Assembly: GCA_009733575.1 (NCBI GenBank)
Contig: ML769390.1
Location: forward strand, 434,001 to 498,000
Reading direction: 5' to 3'
DNA from: Gymnopus androsaceus JB14
Taxonomy: Eukaryota > Basidiomycota > Agaricomycetes > Agaricales > Omphalotaceae
DNA: 64,000 nucleotides
Below, piece by piece: positions 43,057-53,594 of the stretch. The notes below the pieces were generated by a model. It saw only the letters and a program-made list of their open reading frames with translations, was not told the DNA's origin and did not search any database. A program made the translations under genes and the position numbers. The number at the start of each line of letters is the position of its first letter. Positions within the stretch are counted from its first letter, which is position 1.

Positions 43057-46000
43057 CTAAACTTGAACGTCAGGAATTGTCGGCTTGCGTGCTACCTTCA
43101 ACGCCAGCGTAGGATCCGATTCAAACAACCTCTCTGTCAGTAACTCGTCAGCTGGTTGGCGAAGAGAGATGCTGAAAATAGTTCTTGTGGGTTTTGAATA
43201 TGGTCATTTATAGCTCTGTCACGGTTTTCCAACTTATAATGGCTCAAAAATATAACTCGAACTTGTTATTTAGATTCTATTACTGTGGATCAAAGGGATT
43301 TAATTGGGTTCGCTTCGCTCACCCAATTGTTGCGAGGTGCCCGGAAAAACGCGCACAGCCACAATTGCACGCAACCTGCTTTGACCGGCCAAAGCGAGCA
43401 AGCGGAGCGCGCGTGCCGGATCCAGCGCTTATCTTGCGGCTTTTGACCGTAAATCATTTCCCTAGAGCGTAATTCTTATCTGTTACTCTTCGAATTTTTA
43501 TTTTACACTCTCATACATGTATTCAAGAGATCTGCTTTTTTAATTTTATAATACAGGAAAAGGAAAATAATCAAGACTTTGTCAAGTCACTGGTCAGATT
43601 TTGTAGTAGAATGGTACTATTAGTCTACTTATTGTGCTACAATCCATAGCACTTAATGCCCCCATGGAACATGATCTGATTCAATGATTCTAACATGTCA
43701 CAAACACTTCTGAACATGAAACTTTCAAGATAAGTAGTAATGCAATAATTAATTTTGGTATGCCAGCTACACCAGTCCTCACTGTTGTCATTGTAGGTAA
43801 AACTTGAAATTTCTTGAGTGCATAGTGCGATTTTTTTCCCCCATATAACATAATGAATTGGTGTTTACACCTGTAATGCATGATATCAACTAAACTTAGG
43901 CTCAGTGTTGTTCCAAGGGCCATTGCTTGCCATGGCCTCCAATTGGACAATGGAAACCAGTGTTGTACTATAGGTATATACTTATCTGTAATACATTGAT
44001 GCTCATCCTTTCGCTTCCTGCCCATCTCCTGCCACAACTATAAGGTGCAAATGGAATACCATGTATTTGACTTCCCATTCTTGAGTGATGCCAAACCGGC
44101 TCTGGGAACTTGACACTTTTGAAGATTGTAACACATAATGGGCTCAAAGGAACTTCAATGGCCAAAAATCATAATACAAAATTCCAAAAATTTCCCAGAA
44201 TAGGCTGAAAATCAACCAAAATTTTCGGCGTAACACTGATTTTTTGCTTGGGAACTTCACTTTTTGAAGTTTTCACCGTAACACCCTGGGAACTTTAGGT
44301 TGTAATTATACAGTACACTTATAGGGTTCCAAACACAAAGTCAAGAGTTTGAGTCTTTTGAGAGGCAGCAAACAGAGCATTGGGATTGCAATTGAATCAG
44401 CAGAACCTGCTGAAATCAGAGTGCATTGCCCCCAAATTTTAATGTATTTTCAGGTGCATCCTGGCAACACTAAAGTGTCCTCTAAAATCACCAAAGTTTG
44501 AAATCTGAGTCATTATGCATCAAGTCTAAGGTATATCCTAATATATACTGGAAAGTTTGAAGCCAAGTTTCCATTTCCAGCACCAACATTGCAGCAGGTG
44601 CATTATTGGTACAATAGCCAACTACATTAGAATTTACTTTGCTCACCCACTATGCATTACATGGAGCCATGGGCTCGTAATGCAAAATTCATATTTAGCG
44701 CTATCGTTGACGCGCCTATAATATAGAGACACTAACCTCCAATATCAACGTATTCTGCGAATTCCTTGTCACGACATCTACTGTCGAAACCAATGTAGAA
44801 AGGGTATGAGAACTATCGCTATCTTGTGGTATTAAGTTGCAAGACCCCTCTAAAACTACCCTTCCTTGTTCTGGGTCGCCCTGGATACTCCAGTCAACAA
44901 CAGACTGCCTCGAGTCTAACAAGTCCCAAGGATGATGAAGAACAGCTGGCACCAGGGCATTGAGGCCAAAAGTTGCCAGGTAGAAATTGCCCGTGTACTG
45001 AGAGGGTAAAGAGACGACAGAAGACTTCTCGGTTGTAGCAGACCGCAAGTGCAGTTCGGTTCCCGGAGGTACGGAAGGGATATCGAGGTTCAGGGTTGTG
45101 TTGGGAGCAGCAACGTTGACATCAAACTTGGCATGGTCAGTGCTTGTAAGGAGAGTTACTGATGAGCGGATTTCGCTGATAGGATGTGATTAGATGGAAA
45201 AAGGCACTCTGAAACCAAGACTCACGAGTTGAGATTCGACAAATCTAGTCGTGCAGGTATCTTATGATCCCAATTTTGAAGAGTGACATTCGCGTCGATA
45301 TAGCTATTTGTTGTTTGGAGGGCCAGTGATTGAAAAACATTGAAGACGCCTTTGATAGGCGCGTCGAACGTTTTCACACTCATGGTATGAGCATTGAGAG
45401 CCTGGCATGAAATGAGAAGGGGTCGGATGATAATAAGTAGTGAATACACACTGATACAGCAAGAACAGGTTCCCCCGTTACAATGTTAACATCTCTGAAT
45501 ATAAGATCCTCCGTGTCGAATTCCTGAGTGAAAGTTGGAAGATCAACCTCCAAGTCAAGCCTTTTCCCATTACCGGAAGACGGTAGTATAACAGTCACGT
45601 CCAAAAAGAAGTTGCTATGGATTGATGTGTGCGGGGGTATATTAGTCTAGTCAAAAATTCGTTTAGTACACTACAGAGTCAGAGAATCATTTACTCACTG
45701 AAAATCCAATCCCGGTAGTATTAGAATGATCTGGGGTTTCAATGACACAGACGCGCACCGAATCGGATGTTCTGTGCGCGTACGAGGAATTCAAGCGAAG
45801 GTGGACCTTTGCGACGTTCTCCAAAATGGCAGAGTCAATGATCCTGACCCGACCTGCCATCCTGGGGCCTCTGGAAAGGAGCATAAAGGACGCAAGGTCG
45901 AGCAGTGGAACTTCAAATGAGGTGTCCGCGTAGAAAAATGAATCGTGCACATTCAAGTTTTGCAAGGTTTCCCCATGCCAGGTAGCGTTTTTGAGACATA

Positions 46001-46542
46001 AAGCTCCGAGCTCCGTGAACTACATGTGTCAATCAGAGATATACAGCACCAAACTCAAGTAGATGCTTACCATGTTACTGGCAACTAGATTGTGTCTCGA
46101 AGGACGCTAGAGAACGAATATTTGAGATGAACGAGCCTCGAGAAAAGAGATGAACGAATTATATACGTATAGCTCAATAAGCTCTCGATGAAAGCGCTGT
46201 CGATGTCGTGTTCAGGAAGCACAATAAATAGTGAATAAACAGGAGACCACATACATCGCTTTGCTTCCATGCTCTAAGCTGAACATAGTAAAATATCACC
46301 ATAAAAACGAGACCAGCTAGAAGCAAAACGAAAAATGACAGTCTAAGCAGCTTGAACAGCTTTCGCAACCTCCTGCCTTTGGGATGGTCGTCCGCAAGGG
46401 TTTGGGCTTCGGTAAGATTTAGGGATGAAGGTCTGGAACGGTACAATGGAGGAGGTGAGCCAGGTCTGGAATCTGAATCGTCCTGGCATAAATTGCTCGT
46501 GCTGGCCCTCTTGAAGGCGTCGTAGACACTGAACAAAATCAT
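43057..46542 (-). CDS. Type II membrane protein with DUF7330-like beta-repeat ectodomain, copy A (interrupted)
   Basis: Starts MILFSVYDAFKRASTSNL at 46542. The cytosolic part is Pro/Ser-rich (SRPGSPPPLYRSRPSSLN). One transmembrane helix follows (LSFFVLLLAGLVFMVIFYYV), then a large predicted extracellular region: TWHGETLQNLNVHDSFFYAD, FFLDVTVILPSSGNGKRLDL, VKTFDAPIKGVFNVFQSLAL and SIQGDPEQGRVVLEGSC. Repeats of the form sLslqTtnsyIdanVtLqN suggest stacked beta strands, as I recall from basidiomycete DUF7330 proteins. A terminal exon, QPADELLTERLFESDPTLAL then PDVQV stop at 43057, is conserved in all three copies but is separated here by the insertion at 43306-44695. Whether copy A is still spliced correctly is doubtful. 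Confidence 0.65.
43306..44695. mobile_element. 1.4-kb insertion of unknown class in copy A
   Basis: Units 2 and 3 run directly from GGATTTAATT (or its equivalent) into AGTGC..GTTGACGCGCC. In unit 1 the same flanks are separated by about 1390 bp. The first ~150 bp are GC-rich (GGGTTCGCTTCGCTCACCCA) and the rest is clearly AT-richer than its surroundings, with repeated motifs such as GGGAACTT and TGTAACA. A related TTTGCTCACCCAC motif lies near the right end. There is no coding sequence or clear terminal inverted repeat. It is likely a non-autonomous or decayed transposable element, possibly two nested ones. Confidence 0.6.
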
Positions 46543-46691
46543 GGTAAGAATCAAAGTGTACCCAACGTTGAAAGTTTTGACATTTTACTGCGCATCATTG
46601 AAGATGAATACAATCGTGCACAAGAGCAGATGTTTATAATAATGTTAGCGCGCAAGCCTGTTTCTTCTTATTCTTCCATCACTTCGACGCG

Positions 46692-46938
46692 ATGTCGCTG
46701 CTTTCTTCACTGCTATCTGACACAGAGTCTGACTCTGAATTTCAACTTACCATGAATGAACACTACGTCCAAGCATTCCAGTACTTACAAGAAAGAACGT
46801 GAAGAGCTTGAACAAAATTTCGCTTGAAGAATATGTTGAATTAATCATTCTTTACAGTGACACTGAAGTACGATCCCGATGCAGAGGAAGTAGATTTAGA
46901 GTCTAACTCTGAGGAAGACGAATCGGAGGGCGAGGATG
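46692..46938 (+). pseudogene. KRI1 5' fragment, copy 1
   Basis: Opens with ATG and MSLLSSLLSDTESDSEF, then QLTMNEHYVQAFQY, matching the start of the intact KRI1 gene at 53595. A base change or insertion then brings a stop (ERT*). After an intron relic the acidic segment YDPDAEEVDLESNSEEDES follows, and sequence switches at about 46938 into the antisense F-box fragment. It retains the divergent promoter arrangement with the DUF7330-like gene (about 150 bp). Confidence 0.85.
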
Positions 46939-47227
46939 CAAAGACTTCTGAAGGGATCTCCAAGGGAACCCAACGAATAGGCGAAAGAATGTTTCTGCAT
47001 GAAGTGATCTCAATGAGTCCCGCTTCTCTTTGACGCTTCAGCTCGGAGATTTGAGCTTTGTATGCGCGTATCTGATTCTTGATACTCTCCAGCTGTATTT
47101 CCGTTACAGATACTCGATTTAGAAGGAAAGGGTATGTTGCTTGACTCGAGCTATATCGGCTCTTCGGTACGCGCGCGCGCTTGGGAGATAGTGTTGTTGA
47201 AGGAGAGTTAAAATATGTACCAAGCAA
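46938..47227 (-). pseudogene. F-box 5' fragment, copy 1
   Basis: Minus strand reads NRVSVTEIQLESIKNQIRAY, SELKRQREAGLIEITSCRN and ILSPIRWVPLEIPSEVF, then runs straight into the reverse complement of the KRI1 fragment. It lacks everything after the F-box core. The CGCGCGCGC run near 47168 is a local expansion. Confidence 0.85.
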
Positions 47228-47318
47228 GTCCGCTCATATGGGCAGGATCTAAATAGCTACTAGGCTTAGCACGGAGTAATTCGTTCTTCAATGTAAAACG
47301 CATGTAGTTAGCTCCTGC

Positions 47319-48085
47319 CTAAACTTGAACGTCAGGAATTGTCGGCTTGCGTGCTACCTTCAATGCCAGCGTAGGATCCAATTCAAACAACCTCTCTGTC
47401 AATAACTCGTCGGCTGGTTAGTGAAGAGAGATTTTGAAAGTAGTTGTTGTGGGTTTCGTCATTTATAGCTCTGTCACGGTTTTCCAACTTATAATGGCTC
47501 AAAATATAACTTGAACTTGATATTTGGATTCCTACTGTGGATAAAGAAATTTAATCAGTGCTATCGTTGACGCGCCTATAATACAGAAGACACTAACCTT
47601 TAATATCAACGTATTTTGCGAATTTCTTGTCACGACATCTACCGTCGAAACCAATGTAGAGAGAGGGATATGAGAACTATCGCTAACATCAAGATCTTGT
47701 ATTCGCAAATTGCAAGATCCTTCTAAAACTACCTCCCTTCTTCTGGGTCGCCCTGGATGCTCCAGTCAACAACAGACTGCCTCGAGTCTGACAAGTCCCA
47801 AGGATGGTGAACAACAGCTGGCGCCAGGGCATTGAGGCCAGAATTTGCCAAGTGAAATTTGCCTGTGTACTGTGAGGGTAAAGAGACGACAGAAAACTTC
47901 TCAGTTGTAGCAGAACGCAAGTGCAGCTTGGTTCCAGGAGGTACGGAAGGGATATCGAGGTTCAGGGCTGTGTTGGGAGCAGCAATGTTGACGTCAAACT
48001 TGTCATAGTCAGTGCTTGCAAGAAGAGTTACTGATGACTCCCCTTCTCCCTCCTCCTCCTCTTGCTCCTCCACCTCCACCTCCAT
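47319..48085 (-). pseudogene. DUF7330-like membrane protein, copy B, 5'-truncated
   Basis: Only the distal exons remain: SVTLLASTDYDKFDVNIAAP, IPSVPPGTKLHLRSATTEKF and ALAPAVVHHPWDLSDSRQSV, then the terminal exon with stop at 47319. Homology with copies A and C stops at about 48035 (after GTTACTGATGA). An unrelated Glu-rich low-complexity stretch (GAGGAGGAG on the coding strand) is fused in frame, giving MEVEVEEQEEEEGEGE. There is no transmembrane helix or signal, so it is not a functional membrane protein. One codon-level difference (gap near 47735) may break frame. Confidence 0.75.
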
Positions 48086-48204
48086 ATCCTAAGCGGTGAT
48101 GTATGGATACCAGGAGTATTGTGAAGGAGGGTTTATCGCGAAATTATCCAACCGCGTCTACAGGGGTTGGAATCTGGATTATGACCCATTTCCAAACCGC
48201 CATC

Positions 48205-48764
48205 ATGTCTGACCAGAAAATTCAGCGCGAGATCCAATGCATCTATAGCGGCTATACAATGCTTTCCGACGATTTCAACAACTTGATATCTAGAGACTTG
48301 AAGCTTCTTCGATCCAAGAAGATGAACACCATGTCAAATGTCTTGGTATACGACAGATGGCAACGCAGTCTGCCCAAAGCCTCCAGAGCTCGAGTTCCCG
48401 CTCTCCGTCGTTAGTTTTATTCTTCTGTATTGTATGCTGGAATAATTTAAACACATGTACAGTGTTTCTCGGCCCCAAAAACGATGAAGACATCGTTCGC
48501 CTTCTCTTCGCCACAAGAGTGGTTAGATACCAGAGCCCCGACCAACTTGACCAAAATGGTCCCTATAGTGGTCTGTGGCATCCCAACGAAGCTGATTTGG
48601 CATATCTCGAGGAGTTTCGAAAGTTTATTGAGCCGTTGGGTGGCAGGATAGATGTCGACAAGTTGGAATTCACAGCTATCAACGACAAGGGCTGGTGTGT
48701 ATTGTTTCTTTTTCTGAATGCGATTATCAATACTAACGTTGAAACCTACAGGATACTCGTCTGA
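48205..48764 (+). CDS. Small orphan protein in tandem unit 2
   Basis: Two or three exons. The first reads MSDQKIQREIQCIYSGYTML then SRDLKLLRSKKMNTMSN and VPALR. A GTTAGT..TACAG intron (about 48412-48463) leads to FLGPKNDEDIVRLLFATRVV, then WHPNEADLAYLEEFRKFIEP and GRIDVDKLEFTAINDKG. A last short exon gives WILV and stop at 48764. About 150 aa, soluble, with no signal peptide and no family I recognise. It lies on unique DNA that replaced part of the duplicated DUF7330-like gene, so it arrived after or during the duplication. An upstream in-frame ATG at 48103 is an alternative start. Confidence 0.5.
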
Positions 48765-49059
48765 TTTGCACTTTTTTCTACGATTTCGTCGCCATTGTAT
48801 TCATAATCTGCTATACGTTTCGCCATATGAAATTTGAATCGCAGCATTGTCACTGACCCTGTCAGACCGTAGGTGGCTTTCCGAGCGAAATTTCCCGTGA
48901 TTCATTAGGAGCGTTCGCAATCATAGCTATAACATAGATTTTCTTTTTTCTTCAGGATAAACCGCGGCGGCGCGCGCCTTTTCGTGAGGACCGTCCTTGG
49001 ACTTTGCCGAGTAATAAAGTCCCTTTCCTTTCCTTTCCTTCTTCCATCTCTTCGACGCG
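48765..49059. other. Spacer with CCTTTCCTTTCC repeat
   Basis: 3' flank of the orphan gene. It contains a short CCTTT tandem run at about 49021-49041 just before the second KRI1 fragment. Confidence 0.45.
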
Positions 49060-49255
49060 CGCTGTCAGAGTCTGACTCTGATCATGAATTTCATCTTACC
49101 ATGAATGAACACTACGCCCAAGCATTCCTCGAACATTGCTTGAAGAGCATTTTGAATGAATTATTCTTTTGCAGTGATACTGAAGCACGGTTCCGATGTA
49201 GAGGAAGTAGACTCAGTGTCCGACTCTGAGGAAGACGAATCGGAGGACGAGGGTG
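49060..49255 (+). pseudogene. KRI1 5' fragment, copy 2
   Basis: Reads SESDSDHEFHLTMNEHYAQAF, then intron relic, then sequence equivalent to the acidic exon (GAGGAAGTAGACTCAGTGTC..GAAGACGAATCGGAGGACG) in a shifted frame. The start ATG is lost (GCGCGCTG in place of GCGATGTCGCTG). The join to antisense F-box DNA is at the same position as in the first fragment. Confidence 0.82.
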
Positions 49256-49555
49256 TGAATATTTCTGATAGGATATCCAACGGAACCTGGCGAATAGACG
49301 AAGAATGTTTCTGCATGAAGCAATCTCAATGAGTCCCGCATCTCTTTGACGCTTCAACTCGGAGATTTGAGCTTCGTATGCGCGTATCTGATTCTCGAGG
49401 CTCTCCAGCTGTGTTTCCGTTTCAGATACCCGAGTTAGAAGGAAGGATATGTCGCTTGATTCGAGCTATATCGGCTCTTCGATACACGCTGGGGAGGTAG
49501 TCTAAGATAGTGTGTCAGAGCTGGAGGCGTGAGAACGTATTGAATCGACAAATAG
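49255..49555 (-). pseudogene. F-box 5' fragment, copy 2
   Basis: Minus strand gives LKRQRDAGLIEIASCRNIL and then a frame slip inside the F-box core (expected SPIRQVPLEILLEIF). It begins at the same chimeric junction as 46938. Confidence 0.8.
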
Positions 49556-49597
49556 AAACTACATTTGCATATCTATTTGTAGGGCGTTCACATAATA

Positions 49598-51079
49598 TCA
49601 ACGCTTAGAAGGAGCTGGAGACCATATCAGTGGGATCAAGTAAAATGAAACACTGGTTCGCATACCTTCATGGGCGTTAACAATGGGTTGTTTTGTAGAA
49701 TCGAATCCCAAAGAGTAATTGTAATCAAACACTGATCCATAACGGAGAGGATGTGGTTCCATGTTGTGATTTATACCCACCAAGGCATAACAAGGCTTGA
49801 CTGGTGTGCACTTGTCTCCACCGTAGAACTGAAAATGAACCACCGATTCCTTCTCGATAATTTCGAAAGGGAACTTATCCAAGCTGACAACTACAGGTGG
49901 CTTGGAGAATCCCACAACTCTGAGCACATTCGGTTGCGCCAATAACCATGTCACTAGCTTCTTGGCTAAAGTATCCGCCAACTCAACGAACTTTTCCGGC
50001 GCAGGAGGTGCGGGTTTCGTGAAGGAAACTAGTACAAAATGATCAGACTGTGTTTAAAAGGAATAAACCCAGACGCACCTTCTGCCAGTGGAGCCCCAAT
50101 TTCAAAGGGGGCAGCTGGTTGTTTGGAATTGGGAGCTGGTTTAGTACTTATCACCTTCATATACACATAATGCATATTCTGACGATCAATACCAAGTTGA
50201 ATTTCCCCGTGACATGGCTTGGATAGTGTGCACAGTTTCCCGCCGAAGAACTGAAAGCCGATTACTGCTCCTGGCGGAATGCTTTTGTAGGGAAACTGAT
50301 TATAAAAAGAAATGGTTAGAGCACTCTGGGACCCCAACTGTGTCTTCAACTCTGGTTGGTTAAATGCCCTTTTAACCATGTTCTCGGCTTGGGCATGAGT
50401 GTGAGCATCATACATCTCCAGTCCAATAGCAACCTGCTTGTTCTTCGTGAAAAATACTGGATGCACAATCAGAGCAGGCCCAGGCGGAGAAAGTTGTATG
50501 GTTCACGCACCTCCTGCAACTACTAATGCATCTCCTTTAACGACAATATTATCTCCGTTAGGTCGGGTTACGATCCCCTGAAGAGAACCTCCTAAATCTT
50601 TTTTGACAAATGCAATGCATGGCCGTGGGTGTTGATTGCCCTGATCTGGCACTCTCTTTTTACATGAGCCACTCCCGCCCGTCAATTCAAAGTAGATTGG
50701 CGAGCCCTCCGCAATTTTCTGATAAGAATCGTCGTACGCAAGAAACTGCCATTCTATGTTGCCCGTGGTCATCTTCGCGCCCAGTTCAACCAACGACGTC
50801 CTTACAAACTCTTCAACCATTGACTCCAGTCGTTCCGGTACTTTGTCGACTACCTTGGCTTCCGCAGGGAGTGGGGTCTGATCCAGAAAGCTGCCTTGTT
50901 GTAAGAAAGTGCATGTGTATTTATGGGTGGCGCGCGCTTCCAGACCATTGTCAGCCTGGTAAATAACATGCAGAAGATTAGCCCTGAATTTGGATACGAA
51001 CGAGAAACTTACAAGCAGAGGTACCGCACACGCTAACAGAGACAAGACTGATGATGAGGTAGGCAGGTTTGAAATGCAT
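49598..51079 (-). CDS. Predicted secreted protein of three Cys-containing repeats, unknown function
   Basis: The likely start at 51079 gives a convincing signal peptide (MHFKPAYLIISLVSVSVCGT). The join to the next exon (NGLEARATHKYTCTFLQQ) is one base out of phase, so an indel or another exon end must be allowed. Three homologous modules of ~130-150 aa follow in separate exons. Each has a helix near its start and then the motif F-x-F/L-x-G-G-x(2-4)-C-x(4-)-P-C: IYFELTGGSGSCKK..PRPC in module 1, IGFQFFGGKLCTLSKPC in module 2 and VHFQFYGGDKCTPVKPC in module 3. The C terminus, after a GTATGC..CCAG intron, is HEAPSKR. About 400 aa, with no transmembrane helix. I do not recognise the fold. Two Cys per module suggest one internal disulfide each. 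Confidence 0.65.
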
Positions 51080-51316
51080 AACTCGTAAGTTGTGAACCAC
51101 CAAGATTTTCACCAGCGAAATCGAGTCGGGGGGAACTGGACCAGCAGCTAAGGGAATTCCTTCTAGGGACTTGCCTTATGTAGTAGTGATAATCATCATC
51201 TATCCTACACAGCTACAGGAAAGGAAGGAAGGAAGGAAGGACGGTTTAAGTATTACGCGGCATGGTATCCTGAACGCAAAACAGCTATTCTCAAAACGGA
51301 TGTAGTTAGCTCCCTC

Positions 51317-53413
51317 CTAAACTTGAAAGTCAGGAATTGTCGGCTTGCGCGCTACCTTCAACGCCAGCATAGGATCCGATTCAAACAACCTCTCTGTCAA
51401 TAACTCGTCGGCTGGCTGGCGAAGAGAGATGCTGAAATAGTTCTTGTGGGTTTTGAATAGGGCCATTTATAGCTCTGTCACGGTTTCCCAACTTATAATG
51501 GCTCAAAAATACAACTTGAACTTGATATTTAGATTCTATTACTGTGGATCAAAGGGATTTAATTAGTGCCGTTGACGCGCCTATACTCTAGAAGATACTA
51601 ACCTTCAGTATTAACGTATTCTGCGAATTCCTTGTCACCACATCTACCGTCGAAACCAACGTAGAGAGAGGGATATGAGAACTATCGCTAACATCAAGAT
51701 CTTGTGGTAGCAAGTTGCAAGATCCTTCTAAAACTACCCTCCCTTCTTCAGGGTCGCCCTGGATGCTCCAGTCAACAACAGACTGCCTCGAGTCTGACAA
51801 GTCCCAAGGATGGTGAAGAACAGCTGGCGCCAGGGCATTGAGACCAAAATTTGCCAAGTAGAATTTGCCCGTATACTGAGAGGGTAAAGAGACGACAGAA
51901 GACTTCTCAGTTGTAGCAGAACGCAGGTGCAGCTTGGTTCCCGGAGGTAAGGAAGGGATATCGAGGTTCAGGGCTGTGTTAGGAGCAGCAACGTTGACGT
52001 CAAACTTGGCATAGTCAGTACTTGCAAGGAGAGTTACTGATGAGCGTATTTCGCTGATGGGATGTGATTAGAAAAAAGGCGCTCTGGAGTCTGGAACCAA
52101 GACTCACGAGTTGAAATTCGACAAATCTAGTTGTGTCGGTATCTTATGATCCCAATTTTGAAGAGTGACATTCGCGTCGATATAGCTATTTGTTGTTTGG
52201 AGGGCCAGTGATTGAGAAACATTGAAGACGCCTTTGATAGGCGCATCGAATGTTTTCACACTCATGGTTTGAGCGTTGAGAGCCTGACATGAAATGAAAA
52301 GGGGTCGGATGATAATAAGCCGTGAATACACACTGATACAGCAAAAACAGGTTTCCCCGTTACAATGCTAACGTCTCTGAATACAAGATCCTCCGTGTCG
52401 AATTCCTGAGTGAAAGTTGGAAGATCAACTTGCAAGTCGAGCTTTTTCCCACTATCGGAAGACGGTAGTATAACAGTCACGTCCAAAAAGAAGTTGCTAT
52501 GGATTGATGTGTGCGGGGGTATATTAGTCTAGTCAAAATTTCGTTCAGTACACTACAGAGTCAGAGAATCTTCTACTTACTGAAAAGCCAATCCCGGTAG
52601 TATTATGATCATCTGAAGTTTCAACGACACAAACGCGCACCAAATCGGATGTTTTGTGTTGGTACGAGGATTTCAAGTTAAAGTGGACCTTTGCGACGTT
52701 CTCCAAAATGGCAGAATCAATAATCCTGACCCGACCTGCCATCCCGGGACCTCTGGAAAGGAGCATGAAGGACGCAAGGTCGAACAGCGGGACTTCAAAT
52801 GAGGTGTCCGCATAAAAAAATGAATCGTGCGTATTCAAATTGTGCATGGTTTCCCCTAGCCAGGTAGCGTTTTTGAGACATAAAACTCCGAGCTCCGTGA
52901 ACTACATGGTGTCCATCAGATCCAGCACCAAAGTCAAGGAGATGTTTACCATGTTACTGGCAGCCAAATCGTGTCTCGAAGGACGCTAAAGAACAAACAT
53001 TTATGAACGAGCCTCGAGAAAAGAGATGAACGAATGATATACGTATAGATCAAGAAGCTCTTGATGAACGAGCTGTCGATGTCGTGTTCAGAAAGCACAA
53101 TTCATAGTGGATAAACAGGAAACTACGCACATCGCTTTGCTGAACGTAGTAAAATATCACCATGAAAACGACACCAACTGGAACCAAAACGAAAAACGAC
53201 AATCTAAACAGCTTGAGCACCTTTCGCAACCTCCTGCCTTTGGGATCGTCGTCCGGAAGGGTTTGGGCTTCGGTAACATTTGGGGATGGAGGCCTGGAAA
53301 GGTACAATGGAGGAGGTGAGCTAGGTCTGGCATCTGAAATCGTCCTGGCTTGGCCTGGATAAACTGCTGGTGCTAGCCCTCTTGAGGGCGTCGTAGACAT
53401 CGAACAAAATCAT
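51317..53413 (-). CDS. Type II membrane protein with DUF7330-like ectodomain, copy C
   Basis: Full-length relative of copy A. It starts MILFDVYDALKRASTSSL at 53413. One extra T near 53330-53345 shifts frame before SDARPSSPPPLYLSRPPS (copy A has none). A TM helix (LSFFVLVPVGVVFMVIFYYV) follows, then the ectodomain: NTHDSFFYADTSFEVPLFDL, FDTEDLVFRDVSIVTGKPVF, APIKGVFNVSQSLALQTTNS and SIQGDPEEGRVVLEGSCN. The terminal exon ends PDFQV at 51317. Introns match copy A and lack its insertion. It is divergent from KRI1 with 181 bp between starts. Coding-region differences from copy A are often synonymous or conservative by eye. Function unknown, probably cell-surface. Confidence 0.7.
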
Positions 53414-53594
53414 GGTAAGAATCAAGATGTTCCCCAACGAACTACTTTTGATATTTTGCTGCGCATCACTGAAAGCCTGACACTGTGACAGTGAGGAATA
53501 CAGTGGATGTCGTTCCAAGCGCAGATACTAGCGCCCAAGCAATGGTTTAGAGATAAGATAAGATTTCTTTTTCTTCTTCCACCACTTCGACGCG

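Larger units (their letters stand above)
42620..46938. repeat. Tandem unit 1 (F-box 5' - DUF7330-like A - KRI1 5')
   Basis: Left unit of a threefold tandem array. It starts within the F-box gene at the point equivalent to the F-box side of both chimeric junctions and ends inside a KRI1 5' fragment. A 1.4-kb insertion sits inside it. Confidence 0.8.
46938..49255. repeat. Tandem unit 2 (F-box 5' fragment - DUF7330-like B 3' part - KRI1 5' fragment)
   Basis: Middle unit of the array. The 5' half of its DUF7330-like gene is replaced from about 48035 by unrelated DNA carrying the gene at 48205-48764. KRI1-like sequence resumes near 49035. Confidence 0.8.
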
